Assembly: GCF_037042905.1 (NCBI RefSeq)
Contig: NC_087257.1
Coordinates: 24,077,001-24,141,000 of the forward strand
Length of the DNA: 64,000 bases
From: Lytechinus pictus
Lineage: Eukaryota; Echinodermata; Echinoidea; Temnopleuroida; Toxopneustidae
Direction of reading: 5' to 3'
Shown: positions 43,094 through 55,189 of the stretch, piece by piece
Layout: every line of letters starts with the position of its first letter
How positions within the stretch are numbered: the first letter of the stretch is position 1
Position numbers and translations under genes: made by a program
The notes under the pieces: generated by a model
Told to the model about the DNA's origin: nothing
Seen by the model: the letters and a program-made list of their open reading frames with translations, nothing else
Database searches by the model: none

Positions 43094-44737
43094 GGGGGGC
43101 AGACGTAATGGGCAAGATTTCTCGGAAAACTCTTATTCTTGCAGCCACCCAAGATACCTAGATATGGAATAAGGAGAAGTTGAGTATATTCAATATTGCA
43201 CGGCGCTATGATCTACGGTAGAACCACTCTATATACGTATGCAGAGGGGTGAATTTCAGTGCAGAGCCGATCAAGGGGGCGACCAGCATGTTTTACAACA
43301 GAACTTTACAAGTCACGCAGTGGGAAACAGGGCAACGAAGTACGTAAAAGAAGACTAAGCAAACTTGGAGAAGCAACGTCCGAGGGGATTGCACATGTAC
43401 TAGTAATTTACGTCGGCTTTCAACGTGTATCAATAGGATTTCCAGAGATTTGGTCGCAGAGCATTTCTCCAGTGGGGAGGGTGAGGTAGCCTATAATCAA
43501 TTCATCGGTGGATGGATGGATGACTGAAAGAATGAAAAGATGGAGGAATAGGCATATATGAATGGATCATCCGATGGCCCAAGAATGGATAGACATGGAT
43601 ACCAATGACAAAGTAATAGATAGGGGCGCCCCATGGGAGCTTTTGTTGAATTAGCTAACCCTTATTAGATAAACAATAAACAAAAAAATACAGATGGAAA
43701 GATGAACTTTTATTGCAACAAATGAGAGGCAGATAGGCCTACGCATACAGTGTGTGCACGAGCAGTTCAACTGTTGAAAAAATCTGAATGACTGTGGAGC
43801 GTGGCGACACGATCAGGACAAAAACATCACTCGCATCTTGATTGACTTATTTAGCAATGAAAGTGGAATTAACCGGGAAGTGGAACTCCCATTTCCCTGT
43901 TATATATAAAGGAAAAAGGGAATGATAACTGTTGTTTTATAGCAGAGGAAGTGTATTTTTTCATATTGGGATTGCCCGTGGGGTTGGGACCAAGGAGATT
44001 CCGGCGTTTCGACATTTTACAACTGATTGGGAAAATAATATGATAATCATTTTGATGGTTGAGAAAAGAAATGTGCTCAGTTCACACTCAGGATTTATTT
44101 TTGCTGGGGTTACGTGCTGAAGAAAATTTAACAAAGCAAAATAAAAACATAAGAAAGGTTCTGACACGAAATGTTGGTCATATTCCATACATTTCTCCAA
44201 TTTGACACCTACCATAATTCCAGGGGGTGCTGCATGCCTGTAGCAAATCAGTCAAGGCGATCGTATTGATCGTATATAGAAAGTGTTGGAATATGGTTCA
44301 ACTATTTTGGCTATCAGTTGGTATGAAAGGCCAATCGTGCATAGTGGTGGTGATGACTTTCGAAAAAAATGAAATTTTTTGCAAGCCCCTTCTGGCGAGG
44401 TTCAATGGGTATACGCTTATTCTGATGTATTTACTTTATGGTGATGTGATGCAAATATGTTGACGATAAAAAATATAATATTTTGCCTTTATGGGTGTTT
44501 TACAACTCCAGGGGGGGGGGGGGGTCAAGGAGATATTTCAGAGTACTCACTGAGAGACACGCCGATCTGCAAAAGGTAAAGCGGTCATGGGGCAAGCAAA
44601 CAAGTAATACTTTCCTGAAAAGGCATACCATAATAAAGTTAATTGGAGAGAATAATATTGAACTAAAGAGAAAAATAACATTGAGAATGCGAACATAAGG
44701 AATACACAAAACCTGAGTTTAGGAATTGTATAAACAG
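41481..44737. other. No gene recognised; poly-A and G tracts
   Basis: Intronic DNA. A CpG-richer patch at about 41750-42080 has no coding frame that I can assign. A 32-nt A-run (43060-43091) and a G-run (about 44511-44524) are simple sequence; the A-run followed by ACCGGGGGGC does not identify a retroposon. The remaining sequence shows no recognised repeat arm or exon. Confidence 0.4.
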
Positions 44738-46990
44738 CGAAAAATACAGAAAGATGTTATGAACATGCTTTCACCATATAGCTCCATGCTTTCACTATTC
44801 ATGATGTATAATGCAATGATAAAAAGGGAAAATGTTTTCAGTTGTATTTAATTTCAACCAGTGGCGTAAATAATGAACATAAATAAATATGAAGGGCATA
44901 TAGGGCACAAATCTTGATTTTTTTTTGTAATCTACGATAGATTTTGACATGATATTCAGACCCGGTATTCAGATAATAGTTTTCCTTCTCTCTTTCCTTT
45001 TTTTTTTTTGGGGGGGGGGGGCGTGACAAATTTGGGAATCCATATAGCCCTAAGCCTTATTTTGAACGCCACCGATTTCAACTGAATACAAGGTAGTCAA
45101 GTGGGCAGCCGACGCAGCGTGTAAAACAGTATAAATTTCATTGCATGATAATAATAAAATTATAAATAATGTCTTGTGCAGTTAGCAGAAACGAGGATAG
45201 GACGTTTTGTAATTCGCTATGCAGTAAAATAATGAGAAAGGCTGAAACGATATATATTCAACTGGATCAACTGGTTATCAGACGGAATGGCATGTATGTA
45301 CATAGGCCATGTGGATAGTGAACGAACTGATGGTAGACCAAATGATATTAGACGAGTTGGCAATTGGACGATTTGGCATCGGACGAAATAAAAGTAAACC
45401 GATCCGATCCATGGACTTAGCGCCTATTATCACGCCGGTATAGATAAGGAGGTACAATGTTGGAAACGATGCCCAACGGACATGTGCGTATCCAGGATTG
45501 AGCCTGACTATTTTGGCGCCCCTCTGAACTTTTCGTAAAATGGCACCCCGACCCGCCCAGCCAGGGAATCATAGGTGCCGTAAATGCAGTTTGAATTATC
45601 GTATTTCATAATCACGTGAAAAATACAGAAAGATGTTAGGAACCATGCTTGAACTATTCATGAATACAACCATTGGCGTAAAAAATATGAATTAAGGGGC
45701 CAGATATATGTGTCGGGCACAAATCATTTTTTATCGGTGATAGATTTTGACATAATATTCAGATATTAGTTCCCCTTCTCGCTTTCTGTTTGTATTGGCC
45801 GTGACAAATTTGGGAATCCATATAGCCCCAATCCTTCCCCATTATTTTGAACGCCATTGATTTCAACTGGATATCGTCAAAAATATTGATTGATTGATTT
45901 TATTTCGCAAGTCACCATAATATATATACAGTAGCATTAAAAACAACAGGCTTACACAGGATGACCCACGAAAGCTCTAAAGCTATTTTCCAGTGGGGAA
46001 ATAGGCTTTACCTTGTAAATAAATGTTACCTTGGAAATAAGCTTTACCTTGTAAATAAATATTTACAAGGTAGTCAAACTGACAGCAGATGCAGCGTGTA
46101 AACACAGTATGAATTTCATTACATGATAATAATAAAATGATAATTACGTAATGTCATGGGTGGTGAAACAATGATGGGACGTTTTGTAATTCGCTACGCA
46201 GGCTTTTGATAGTAAAGCTGATGAAATACAGGGTTGAAAGTAAAATAATGAGAAAGACTGAAATGAAACGATCTATTCAAAATATAAATTCCATGAAAGA
46301 GAAGCGATTCAAACAGAGTATTATATTGCGTTTACATTCCCTCTGATTCATATTCTTTTGATTCCCTTTCAACAATCTACTTCTTTCTTTCTTTCTTCTC
46401 TCTCCTCCTCCTCCTCCTTCCCTTTCTTGGGGCGGCGGGGGAGGGGGGGGGGGTATCGGATATGAGAAAGCATGCAGTTTAGGTGTTATGGCACACTCGG
46501 ACAAGTTCAATTTAGTGGCCTAGTAGGTCCATTGGTAAATAACCAAGTCGTCTATTTGGTCCAGTATCCAATTCATTTTCATTCATTTTGCACAATAGCA
46601 CGTTGTCCAATTAGACCAAATGGTATATGGACTAAATGGCTATTGGACCAACTGGTTACTAGACGATAGTGGATGAGCATAATTATGGTAGACTTTAATG
46701 ATAGTAGGCGAGTTGGCAATTTGACGATTTGGCATCAGACGAAATGGAAGTAAACTGATCTGATCCATGGACTTATATAGTATCACACCGGTATAGATAA
46801 AGAGGTACAAAAGTGGAAACGATGCCCGACGGACATGCGCATATCCAGGATTTTGCACCACGAGGGGGTCACTATTTTTGCGCCCCTGTGAACTTTTCGG
46901 AAAATTGCACCCCGACCCGACCACTCAGGCAATCAAAGTGCCTAAATGCATTTTGAATTGTCTTATTCCACAACCACGTGAAAAAGGCAA
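44738..46990 (+). repeat. Direct duplication, two diverged copies of ~0.9-1.3 kb
   Basis: Copy 1 (44738-45619) and copy 2 (45619-46990) share, in order: AAAATACAGAAAGATGTTA (44741/45620), GTGACAAATTTGGGAATCCA (45023/45799), GCAGCGTGTAAA (45114/46091), GGACGTTTTGTAATTCGCTA (45200/46177), GACGATTTGGCAT (45367/46722) and GGAAACGATGCCC (45459/46815). Copy 2 carries extra sequence at about 45880-46070 (TTGA repeats and ACCTTGTAAATAAA repeats) and 46290-46660 (CT-rich). No gene. Confidence 0.8.
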
Positions 46991-47269
46991 TCGAAGACCA
47001 TTTTTTGTAACGTGTCCATGTAAAAAAGATCAAAGTTGTATCCACTTCTTGAAAAGAATAAATGCGACCAGAAAGCATAAAATTTTTAAGCGTTTTGGGG
47101 TTTCAATTTAGTTCAACTTTTCATCAGAGTGGTAGACCATACTAAAATTATGTGCGGGAGCTGTAATTTCTTAACCGGGGCTAGATCCAGCTTTCGCCAA
47201 TAGGGGAGGGGGATATTTTCATCTGTTTTCCGATCAAACATTCTACGCTTTTTGCAACCGTGAACATGA
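46991..47269. other. No gene; repeat fragment
   Basis: Includes GATCCAGCTTTCGCCAATAG near 47188, the same fragment as near 30525 in the same order. Nothing else recognised. Confidence 0.4.
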
Positions 47270-48000
47270 TATGTATATGAATTATTTAAACAATTATTAT
47301 TGATACGAGCGCGAAACGTGAGCTGAATTTTTTTTATATTCTGACCTAAAATTTGGGGGGGGGGGGAAATCTATGAGCACTTTTGGCAATCAAGAACAGG
47401 ATGGGTATCTATCAACATTTTATGCGATCACGAAGTGCGAACTGACAATTTTTGAATTCCCAATCCAACACTGGACATCATAAGCACTTTTTATAACCAT
47501 GAACAGGATGGGTATATAGCTAAATAATTAATGCGAGCGCTAAGCGCGAGTTCAAATTTTTTGATATTCTGACCTCGTAAATTTGTGCGAGTGCGAAGCG
47601 CGAGCTTAAAAAGTGATTGATATTTTGACCTAAAATTTGGACATTCTAAGCACTTTTGGTAATCATGAACATGATTGTCATCTAAATAAACATTGATGCG
47701 TCCGCAAAGAGCGAGATGAAATTTTTTTCATATTCTTACCTAAAATTTGGACATTTGAGTAAGCATTTTCGGTTATCATGAAAAGGATGATCAGTAACAA
47801 AACAGTTTATGCGAGCGCGAAGCGCGAGCTGAATAAAAATCTATATATTTTGATACAAAGTCAGACATTCTAAGCACTTATCTTACCATGAACAGGATCG
47901 CCACCTTACTAAACAATTAATGCGAAGAGTAGGATGAATTTGTTTTTATATTCTGATCTAAAATTAGGACTTTCTAGGCACTTTTGGTAATCATGAACAG
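47270..48000 (+). repeat. Array 2 of the GCGAGCGCGAAGCGCGAGC repeat
   Basis: Six or seven units. A perfect core is at 47811-47829 and variants lie near 47310, 47422, 47532, 47586 and 47697. Spacers share GACCTAAAATTTGGACATTC, TAAGCACTTTTGGTAATCAT and GAACAGGATGGGTATATA. Period is about 110-120 bp. Confidence 0.88.
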
Positions 48001-48019
48001 GATTGGTAATTGATGGGAG

Positions 48020-48800
48020 CAAACATGAGTTTGGCACCCCCTCCCCTCCCTAGGTAAATTGAACCTGAATTTGATGCACCGAGACAAATATCAAATTGGC
48101 GTGTGGTGAATATCCATTCGGCACCACCTAGGTTGAACATCAATTCGGCGCCCCTATATGTCAAACAGCAACTCGACAACCGTATATAGGAAAAATAATT
48201 ATTCGGCGCCCCATCCCCAAGGTTAAACATCATTTCGGTGCCCCTATGTCGAACATCTATACGGCGCCCCGAGGTAAAACATTAATTCACCCCCCCCCCC
48301 TAGGATGAAGATCAATTTGGCACACCCTAGGTCGAACATCAATTCGGCGCCCCTAAGCAAAACATAAATTCGGCACCCGCTATATACATGCTCTAGGTTG
48401 AACATCAATTCGGCGCATCCACCCCCCCCCCCATGTCAAACAGCAATTCGTCAACCCTACGAAAAAAATATCGATTCGGCGCCCCCTTGGTGCCCCTATG
48501 TCGAACTTCGATTCGGCACCCTTCTATGTCGAACATCTATACGGCTCCCCGAGGTAAAACATCAATTTCCTCCCCCCCCCCCCTTCCTAGGTTGAACATC
48601 AATTTGGCAGCCCCTAGGTCGAACATCGATTTGGCGCCCCCTAGGTCGAACATCAATTCGGCGCCCCCTAGGTCGGATATCAACTCGACGCCCCTTATTT
48701 CGAACCACAATTCGGCTCCCCTATCTATGTTGGACTTAAATTCGGCGCCCCTAGGTCGATTATCGATTCGGCCCCCCCCCCCCAGGTCGAACACCAATGC
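48020..48800. repeat. 27-bp minisatellite
   Basis: Units like GAACATCAATTCGGCGCCCC plus CTAGGTC run imperfectly over ~780 bp. At 48593-48700 several consecutive units are exactly 27 bp. Because 27 is a multiple of three, open frames run on both strands (SNIDLAPPR-like and its antisense); these are by-products, not genes. C-runs mark unit borders. Confidence 0.88.
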
Positions 48801-49419
48801 GGCGCTTCTTTTTTCCCTCCTCTCTTTCTTGCCCCCTTTCTCTTCTCTCCCCTCCCTTTTCCTCCCCTTTTCTTTCCTTCCCTTTTCTCCCTATTTTGGC
48901 GACCCCGAATACGCGCATGGTAGAGCTACGGATATAGAGAAATAAGGACAAAGATGTAATGAAAATATAAAAACTCTTGAAATACTTTACGTTTTCTAGG
49001 CAAACAAGAATCCAAACTCCAAAGCGTATAAATAACGTCCGGCTGAATAGACCTCCATTTGCATCCTGTTTGATATATGCTTTCCTGTAAGTTCCATTGT
49101 GGGCAAAATAAAGGGCAAAAGTAAGTCTGCTTTCTTTGAGAGGGTGTAAATGATGATATATTAAAATACCAGCGAGTGCCATAGGTGCTAATCATAGGCG
49201 ACGGAACGTATTTTCAATTTTATTTTTTATTTTTTTTGGGGTGGGCAAAGCCAAAAAAGGCAATTATATGCAAAATTTGCATTTTTTATGCAAACTGATA
49301 TTTTCACCATGAGATTATCATCTGTGTTAAGTAGTTGTGCGTTTTGTAGTAATTAAATTGAGCAAAACCTTTTTAAAGTCTTTTCTTATTGATAAAATAT
49401 CTATTTAGGCTTTATTTTT
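48801..49419. other. CT-rich tract, no gene
   Basis: 48805-48895 is a C/T-rich strand-asymmetric tract (TCCC/CTTT). After that nothing is recognised up to the next array. Confidence 0.45.
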
Positions 49420-50020
49420 CCGGGAGCGAGCGTAGCAAGCAAGCAGTTTGAACATTTTCAAATCTGAAGTTGTGAAACTCGCCGCTTTTTGGTCAAATCG
49501 CGCAAATTATTGTTAAAAGAGCATTCTTGCGAGGTGTTCAGAGCGCAAATCGCGAGCTATAAATTCTAGACATTGCTTGTACTAACATGACTAATAAGAC
49601 ATGAAAATCAAACATTCCGAGCAATTTTGTTATGAAAAAGATGTGCATCTAATTGGAGAATGGACGCGAGCGCGATATTCCAACCAGAAAACTGGACATT
49701 CTAAGCACTTTTTTAACCCCAAGAACTTAATTGTGTGTCTTAATAAATAATAATTGATGCGAAGCGCGAGCCGAAAATTTGTAATATTTCAACCTGAAAA
49801 CTGGATATTCTAAGCAGTTTGAAACCGAGAACATAATGTGTACCTTTGATGCGAGCGGAAAGCGCGAGCTGAAGATTTGTGACATTTAAACCTGAAAATT
49901 GAACATTATAAGCACAAGTTGTAACCAAAACAAAGTGAGTGCCTTCCTAAAAAATAAATGATGTGGGCGCGAAGCGCGAGCCAAAAAATTTGTGATTTCC
50001 AACCTAAAATGTATCGTTTG
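49420..50020 (+). repeat. Array 3 of the GCGAGCGCGAAGCGCGAGC repeat
   Basis: Five or six degenerate cores near 49432, 49540, 49667, 49758, 49849 and 49965, with spacers AACTGGACATTCTAAGCACT and ATTTGTAATATTTCAACCTG of the same family as arrays 1 and 2. Confidence 0.82.
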
Positions 50021-50469
50021 ACTTCAAAAAAGGTATTTTATTTTGAAAAGGGACATACATGTACATCATTTTGAAATAAGTGCACTCTCCATTTAAAAAA
50101 GGCATTTTTTTCCTACTGGGATTTTTTATGTAGGGGGTTAAGTGCCCCTGCCGCCCCCGGTTCCGCCGCCCCTGCTGCTAATATAGGCTCGGGTTATAAT
50201 TTTTATCTAAGTTCAAACTGGTATTAACAAAAAAATGTTGGTATGACTGCATTTTATAACGATGGTTTTCTTTAAAATATATATTTTTTACCATTTCGAT
50301 CCATCACATGTTTGCATTTTTTTGTCCGTCGATATCCCCAGCGCTGAGAGGTCATGCCAAAACGTGATTTTGCATGAAGTACATTCTCTGAACCATCATC
50401 GGAACTTCGGAATCACACAGAGATGGAAGACCCCTTCCCCCAAATAGTTCCGCCTAGCTGTATGTCCTC

Positions 50470-50471
<2 letters not shown>
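50021..50471. other. No feature seen
   Basis: AT-rich intronic DNA without recognised repeats or exons. Confidence 0.35.

Positions 50472-50558
<87 letters not shown>
50472..50558. repeat. (AT)n microsatellite, ~43 units
   Basis: Uninterrupted alternating AT over about 87 bp. Likely length-polymorphic and able to extrude a cruciform. Confidence 0.97.
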
Positions 50559-50560
<2 letters not shown>

Positions 50561-52589
50561 ATAAGACATCAGAAATGCGAAACACAAATTCAAGAGTAAT
50601 GCAGTTTTTGCAATAAAATTTGCAATTTTATTATTATATATCACCATGATAAGTACGTAATTTTATTATCCGAGCCCATGCAGCGGACCGAGGAGGAGTG
50701 GGTGGAGGGAGAGGCACCTATAGGAGACGTCATACTTGTTCTTGTTCAGTATATACTACCATAACAAGTTGAAAATAAAAATACAAAGAGAAACTTGGAG
50801 GGGGATCGATGATACATTGTTATAACATACAGACCTACGCACCGGTATCATAGGCGGATCCAGGAGGCCGACGTTACGCCCCCCCCCCCCCGATATTGGC
50901 GGCGCAAAGTAATATGAACGAAAGCAGAGGGGGGGGGGGGGGACAAAATATAAGAGGAAGAATGAATAAAAAAAGGTGAGGGGAATTCAGACTTGGGGAG
51001 GGGTGGGAGCCAATCATGTCACTACACATGTATAAAAACAATTTAGCCCGCGCTTTGTGTTCGCATTGCCTGTTCGATGGAACATCTATTCATCTATACC
51101 AATTCATTTATTGATTTATTCATTCAGTCATGGTTAAACAGGTTCACAAGTTCAGAGTTATTAGTATATAAAATCATAGTAACAAGTACAATAGCAAGGT
51201 ATAATTCATATCAAAATAGTATGAGACATAAAGAAATATTAACTGATCAATGTAATACAAAACACGGAAACATTGTTGAAGGGCTTATAGTAAAACGAAC
51301 AAGGGAACTAAATAGGCCTTTACTTATTCAAATTTTGGGCACCTTATCCGTCAGTGTGCATCTTGTTTAATGATCATATTGCTCAGATCAATTTTCAGGA
51401 CACAATACACAGTCCGAAAATAATACCTCACGCTCGCATTTTTTATAGGGCTTAGTACTGTTACGACTATAGATTCCAACAAAAACTAGCTTTGAGCTGC
51501 CGATCGATCGGGAAAAATGTGGATGAAAATATTGTTCACCCCGGCCCCGTTATTAGTGAAAGCTGGATCCGCCCCAGAATATATTGTTTAAAAAAAAGGC
51601 AAAGGCCACGCGGTATTTGTCATTTTTTAGTGATAAATACATTGAGGCAGTATATTGACAAATAATCACTGGAAGAGAAAGAGCATCTTTCGCCATATAT
51701 AACGCACAAAGCAAAATAATGAAAAATGGCGGCCAAGCTAGTTCAATACAAAATGATTTCCTTTTCCTTTAAAAAAAATGTTACAACACATTATAATAAT
51801 GAACAAATCAAAATACAGAACTTGAAGAAATTGATAACAATTCAGTGAATCGGAATCGAAACAAAAATGCGTATGTAAATATAATTATAAAATAGAAATA
51901 AAAAACGGGAAAAAAAATAAGAATAGCCCTTTCACAAGCAACCATAATTCTCCCTCCCTTCATACCCTGGACAAGTAAAGAAAAAAAAATACAGCTAGAG
52001 AAACGAAGCAAAGATGAAAAGCAAGGAAAGGGAAGGAAAGCCGTCTCTCGGTACCTGGTACCCTGCCCAGATATCAAGATGTACGTAGGACCTATTCTCC
52101 GCGATTTGAAAAACAACGTGCATAACATCACAATTATTATGATGGTCATTTCAAAAAGTTCCTTGGTTGTTTTCAAGTTATTTAATTTGCCATTGAGGGA
52201 CTGCGCGAATGCACACGCTCCTACAGGAAATGAATGAAAAAGTCGCAAATAGACTCCGCCGTTCAATCCGATACTGTACTGTATAGCCGGTATACAGATC
52301 GGCACGTGAGACAAGCGCAGAGGCGATGGATATGAATATTCATGAGCAGGTATTGATGTCATTTGGTCTCAAGGTGGCGCTCTTCATTTGTTATGTCCAT
52401 TTCAAAATCTGCATCAAAAGAAAGCTCACTTGGTAAAATTTATCTTCTTTATATATTTTTTTGAGAATAAAAACAGTTCTTTTGGCCAATGCAATATATT
52501 TTATGGACTCAGAACTTGTTTATGAGTATTTTGAAAAGCGAAGAGTGAAATCTAAAAGAAAGTTTTGAAATAAACCAATGTCACAATTT
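50559..52589. other. No gene recognised
   Basis: GGCGGATCCAGGAGG (50852) and GCTGGATCCGCCCCAG (51560) are inverted ends of a dispersed element and may bound one ~0.7 kb unit. A minus-strand open frame at 51808-52362 (184 codons) is rich in F, I and S, has no motif and is probably chance. Confidence 0.4.
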
Positions 52590-53460
52590 ACCTTTAATAA
52601 TGCAAGCACAAAGCGCGAGCAGAAAATTGTTGATATTGTGATCTGAAACTGGATAATGAGTTAAATAGAGAACAAATTGAATATCTGAATAAACATGAGC
52701 GTGTTTCAGATTTAGACCTAGAATCTCGGCATTTTACACATCTATCAGCGAGCGCGAAGCGCGAGCTTAAACTATTTGATATTCCGATCTGAAAAAAGAG
52801 TAAATTTCAGCTATATATTTCAAGCACTTTGTGGGAAAATTGTGAGGTGGGACTATCTTCCTATTCCTCTTACTAAGCGCAAGATGAAACAAAAGGGACA
52901 ATTTAATCATTAAATTGATATCTTATTTATTAATGCATAATGCGGGCGAGAAATCTGATGATATTATGGCCTGAAAACTGGACATTTCAAGCACTTTTGT
53001 AATTAGGAATAGAATGCATCAGTTAAAACATTTTAACCATCAATGCGAGCGCAAATCGCGAGCCAAAATCTTTGATAAACTGTCATGAAAATCAATATTG
53101 AGACATTAATAAATCGCCAATCAAAATACGAGTAGCACTATCTGCTACGTTTTGACAATCAGACTTGAAAAGGGATATTTTCAAACTAAATGGAATACAC
53201 AAAATAATAGGTACTGAATAAATCGAATTTTGCGAGTGCTCAGTGCGAGTAGAAAATGTCAATATTCAGACCATAAAAGCTGTAACTTTTACAGATCACT
53301 TTTTTAAAAATCCGTTTGTAAATCACACAAAATATTGAAAGTTTGATTTCCGAGGTGAAATGTATAATGTATATTGACTTCCAAACATGATATTTAAGCT
53401 CCATATTGAAAAATCACCTAACAGGCAATGCGAGCGCGAAGCGCGAGCGAAAATTTTATA
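52590..53460 (+). repeat. Array 4 of the GCGAGCGCGAAGCGCGAGC repeat
   Basis: Perfect cores at 52748-52766 and 53430-53448, variants near 52602, 53044 and 53230. Spacers are longer and more diverged than in arrays 2 and 3, but keep CTGAAAACTGGACATTTCAA and GCACTTTTGTAAT. Confidence 0.82.
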
Positions 53461-53640
53461 TAGTGACATGAAAGATTATTTTTATTTTCCAAGTTTTCCC
53501 CTCATCTTATTTTATTTACTCTGGAAAATTTGACAAGCCAAAAAAAACAAAGGTTTTCGCCCAAAATGTAAGGTCATTTAGTCCAAAATACACGTATTAT
53601 TTCGAATGTGAATGATGCATTTTTCTCCATCATAAAAGAC

Positions 53641-53691
53641 CAAAAATAGTAGGGGGGACATTTGATATTGTGTCCCCCCTACTATTTTTGG
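53641..53691. repeat. Perfect hairpin with 21-bp arms
   Basis: CCAAAAATAGTAGGGGGGAC(A) and its exact inverse (T)GTCCCCCCTACTATTTTTGG flank a 9-nt loop. It adjoins C-rich sequence and a phrase, GGGATTTCCGCCCATG, also seen inverted near 30488. Confidence 0.85.
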
Positions 53692-53740
53692 TAGGGGGGA
53701 CACGTCCCCCCTGTCCCCCCTGGGATTTCCGCCCATGCTT

Positions 53741-54492
53741 ACAAATAAGTGAATATATCCGAACCGAGGCTGAATTAAGGTAAATCAACTCAAGGAATAG
53801 CAGCAGACGATATGCACCGACGATGAATTTCACGTGGCTGGAATACATTGTCACTCGTTCTGTTAGATAAAATGTATATCTCATTATTTTGACTAAATTA
53901 CGAAACTCGGAAAATTAATATTCTACATAAAATTTAAGTAACACCTGGTACTATTTTTTGAATTACGATAAAATATTTTTGAAGCAAAGAAATAGAGGTA
54001 AATTAAAATAAGATATAAAGGATCATCCACTTAGCCGCATGCGATTGTAAACAAACAATCAAAAGCACATGGCCAGCTTGCTCCACTGAACTGAAAATAC
54101 GTATTTTCAGTTCAGTGGCTTGCTCGCCCATAGAGTTGGATAAAGCGTATATAGCTTTATGCAACTCAATGTGCTCGCCGTGCTGATTGTTTACAATCGA
54201 ATGCGAGCTAGGCGGATGATCTTTTATATCTAATTTTAATTCACCTCATTTTCTTTGCTTCAAAAAGGTTTTATCGTAATTCAAAAAATATAGTACCAGG
54301 TGTTACTTAATTTTTATGTAGAATACTAATTCTCCGAGTTTCGTAATTTAGTCAAAATAATGAGATAGAAATTTTATCTAACAGAACGAGTGACAATCTC
54401 CCAGCCACGTGAAATTCATCGTCGGTGCATATCGTCTGCTGTTATTCCTTGAGTTGATTTACCTCCAGCCTAGGTTCGGATATATTCACTTG
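53741..54492. repeat. Large palindrome with ~350-bp arms
   Basis: The left arm 53741-54082 and right arm 54119-54492 are inverted copies: AGCAGACGATATGCACCGAC against GTCGGTGCATATCGTCTGCT; AAGTAACACCTGGTACTATT against ATAGTACCAGGTGTTACTTA. The exact centre, 54083-54118, is a perfect palindrome (…GAAAATAC|GTATTTTC…). The right arm has ~40 bp extra, itself a small palindrome round GCGTATATAGC. It abuts repeat copy B. Confidence 0.9.
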
Positions 54493-55086
54493 TTTGTAAG
54501 TACAGTTATATCATTATTTTCATTCTCATTATGTTGTTGATAGAAGAAAGAGACTATATAGCTCTGTCTGGATGTGGTCGTGATGGAATTCATTTTCATG
54601 GATTTGACCCGCGGAGCAGCTATCAGCTGCATGTGTTGGTAGCGAATCGGCATGCAAGTTGAATTGTCCGACTCATAATCACCGGCGTAATTCCCCTAAT
54701 GTAGGCCTTATCCACGTCACTTTGTTTTTCTAGAGCTAGAAACTTCATCATCATTCTCTTCATCTTCATAATCATCAATTTGAAAATCCAAATCTAGATA
54801 AAATTCTGGGTTTTCTTTCATTTTGGGATCGAAGTATTCAGTGACAATGTGGAGAAAACGTACCCTCGCAACAGGTTTTGCATGCAAGTGGAGCTTCACG
54901 TTGGAGAGCCAATTACGCCTCTCGTACAGAAAGTGACGTCATGAAAAATCTCCAATTTCGCGGACGTAATTCTGCGTGTTTGAAGCATTCAGAGAGAGAA
55001 CTTTAAACTATCAATTAACTGAGTTCCATCGGTCTCCATGATAAATGGTTTATACCATCGTGTTCTCCTTATTTTCTCCTTTAATT
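54491..55086 (-). repeat. Dispersed repeat, copy B (inverted relative to copy A)
   Basis: About 595 bp, related to 29850-30494. The minus-strand frame 54717-54899 encodes 60 residues (KLHLHAKPVARVRFLH, then DLDFQIDDYEDEENDD, RKTK, stop). Over the ~48 codons I compared, copies A and B differ at 9 bases, all of which change the protein. The family is not recognised. Confidence 0.7.
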
Positions 55087-55189
55087 TGATATATGATTCT
55101 ATATTTTTACGATTTTCAATATAGTTCTACTTTAAGGGTATCAAGAACACCAATTTTTTTAAAGGTGGTTTTGAAAGACTGGTCAATGG

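Noticed and set aside
48433-48945. 170-codon frame with proline-rich repeats
   Set aside because: It is the 27-bp minisatellite read in frame; the antisense strand is equally open.
51808-52362. 184-codon minus-strand open frame
   Set aside because: Composition is dominated by F, I, S and L from AT-rich DNA, with no motif, no splice sites that place it in the gene, and no repeat support.
40640-53460. CRISPR-like array reading of the regularly spaced cores
   Set aside because: Animal genome, spacers are related to each other, and period and core length vary; these are satellite-type repeats.
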